Of a DNA stretch of 9,154 bases, positions 8,756 to 9,154 are shown piece after piece. Source of the stretch: Desulfobacteraceae bacterium (GTDB lineage: Bacteria; Desulfobacterota; DSM-4660; Desulfatiglandales; HGW-15); the NCBI GenBank assembly GCA_003819975.1, contig RPPU01000141.1:1-9154 (forward strand), in the 5' to 3' direction. The position numbers and the translations under genes were made by a program. Each line of letters begins with the position of its first letter. The first letter of the stretch is position 1. The notes under the pieces were generated by a model, which saw only the letters and a list, made by a program, of their open reading frames with translations, was not told the origin of the DNA and made no database searches.

Positions 8756-9154
8756 ATGACCGGCAAAAAAAACCGCGATACAGGCACTAACGAAAAAGAG
8801 CCGACCCTTTCTCAAAGCAGGCCGCAAGACTTGAGCGCGGATCCCGCCACGATCCGGATGATTGCCCGGGCCAGGGAGCTGCAAATTGAGACGATTTTCG
8901 ACCGGGCCCAATCCCTGAAGCCGTGCTCGATCGGGGCGCAAGGGACCTGTTGTCAAAATTGCGGCCAAGGCCCCTGTCGCCTGCCTTTGGTTGAAAAGGG
9001 TCAAGCAGAAGCAGATCGCCGCAAAGGACTTTGCGGCGCCTCGGCCGAGACGATTGCGGCCCGGAATTTTGCGCGCATGATCGCAGCCGGAGCCGCTGCC
9101 CATTCCGATCCCGGCCGCAGCGTGGCGGAAACTTTTTTGGCGGCTGCCCGGCAC
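8756..9154 (+). CDS. acsA: Carbon monoxide dehydrogenase catalytic subunit, N-terminal part (runs off window)
   Basis: This is the start of the Ni-Fe-S CODH (AcsA/CooS), which interconverts CO2 and CO; in the CODH/ACS complex it supplies CO for acetyl-CoA. 133 codons are visible of about 640-680 expected. Cys57 and Cys65 match the ligands of the inter-subunit D cluster. Cys66, Cys69, Cys74 and Cys93 match those of the B cluster (CooS-II Cys39, 47, 48, 51, 56, 70). The Cys74-Cys93 spacing is 19, against 14 in CooS-II. His116 in AAAHSDPGR matches catalytic His93, but the positions of His96, His99 and His102 hold Pro119, Ser122 and Glu125. A polar leader of about 18 extra residues precedes the family core. 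GAGGAG (8739-8744) lies 11 bases before the ATG, rather far. The nickel site (C cluster) is outside the window, so activity cannot be judged. acsA is preferred over cooS because of the acsD neighbour. Confidence 0.94.
   Translation, partial: MTGKKNRDTGTNEKEPTLSQSRPQDLSADPATIRMIARARELQIETIFDRAQSLKPCSIGAQGTCCQNCGQGPCRLPLVEKGQAEADRRKGLCGASAETIAARNFARMIAAGAAAHSDPGRSVAETFLAAARH

Noticed and set aside
8753..9154. Open frame on the minus strand across the CODH gene
   Set aside because: It is the antisense shadow of the CODH reading frame, which has clear cysteine motifs and a ribosome binding site on the plus strand.

Overview
This is a bacterial chromosome segment, probably close to the replication origin. 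It joins the core replication genes (dnaA, dnaN, gyrB, gyrA, all on the minus strand) to the start of a Wood-Ljungdahl carbonyl-branch cluster on the plus strand (a CooC-type nickel ATPase, the small subunit of the corrinoid iron-sulfur protein, and the N-terminus of a carbon monoxide dehydrogenase). The host is therefore an anaerobe able to make or split acetyl-CoA through CODH/ACS. GyrB is the long type with the insertion typical of Gram-negative bacteria. I cannot place the phylum firmly; an uncultivated anaerobic lineage such as Omnitrophota is a guess only.

Layout. Positions 1-1178 hold the N-terminal half of GyrA, which runs off the window edge. Positions 1220-3619 hold complete gyrB, and 3620-4747 hold complete dnaN, whose stop codon touches the gyrB start. 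A 198-base, very AT-rich spacer follows (4748-4945) with a 35-bp imperfect palindrome. Complete dnaA lies at 4946-6262. A 96-base divergent spacer (6263-6358) carries a good dnaA promoter candidate. On the other side, cooC (6359-7102), acsD (7201-8568) and the 5' part of acsA/cooS (8756-9154, open at the window edge) read rightward. No gap exceeds 200 bases.

How the genes work together. DnaA opens the origin, the beta clamp tethers the polymerase, and gyrase removes positive supercoils; they form one leftward block. CooC would load nickel into CODH, CODH reduces CO2 to CO, and the corrinoid protein (AcsC/AcsD) brings the methyl group to acetyl-CoA synthase. The two blocks point away from each other, as expected if both are transcribed in the direction of fork movement from an origin near 4.7-6.4 kb.

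Points that stand out: the gyrase A residue equivalent to E. coli Ser83 is Leu; recF is absent from its usual place between dnaN and gyrB; DnaA has Lys in place of the sensor-II Arg; AcsD carries a tail of about 138 residues that looks disordered; the CODH N-terminus keeps one histidine of the proposed proton channel but lacks the next three; and a perfect 14-bp-arm palindrome of a type resembling dispersed bacterial repeats sits between acsD and acsA. I did not find a clearly new multi-gene system; the novelty is in these deviations and in the gene linkage.
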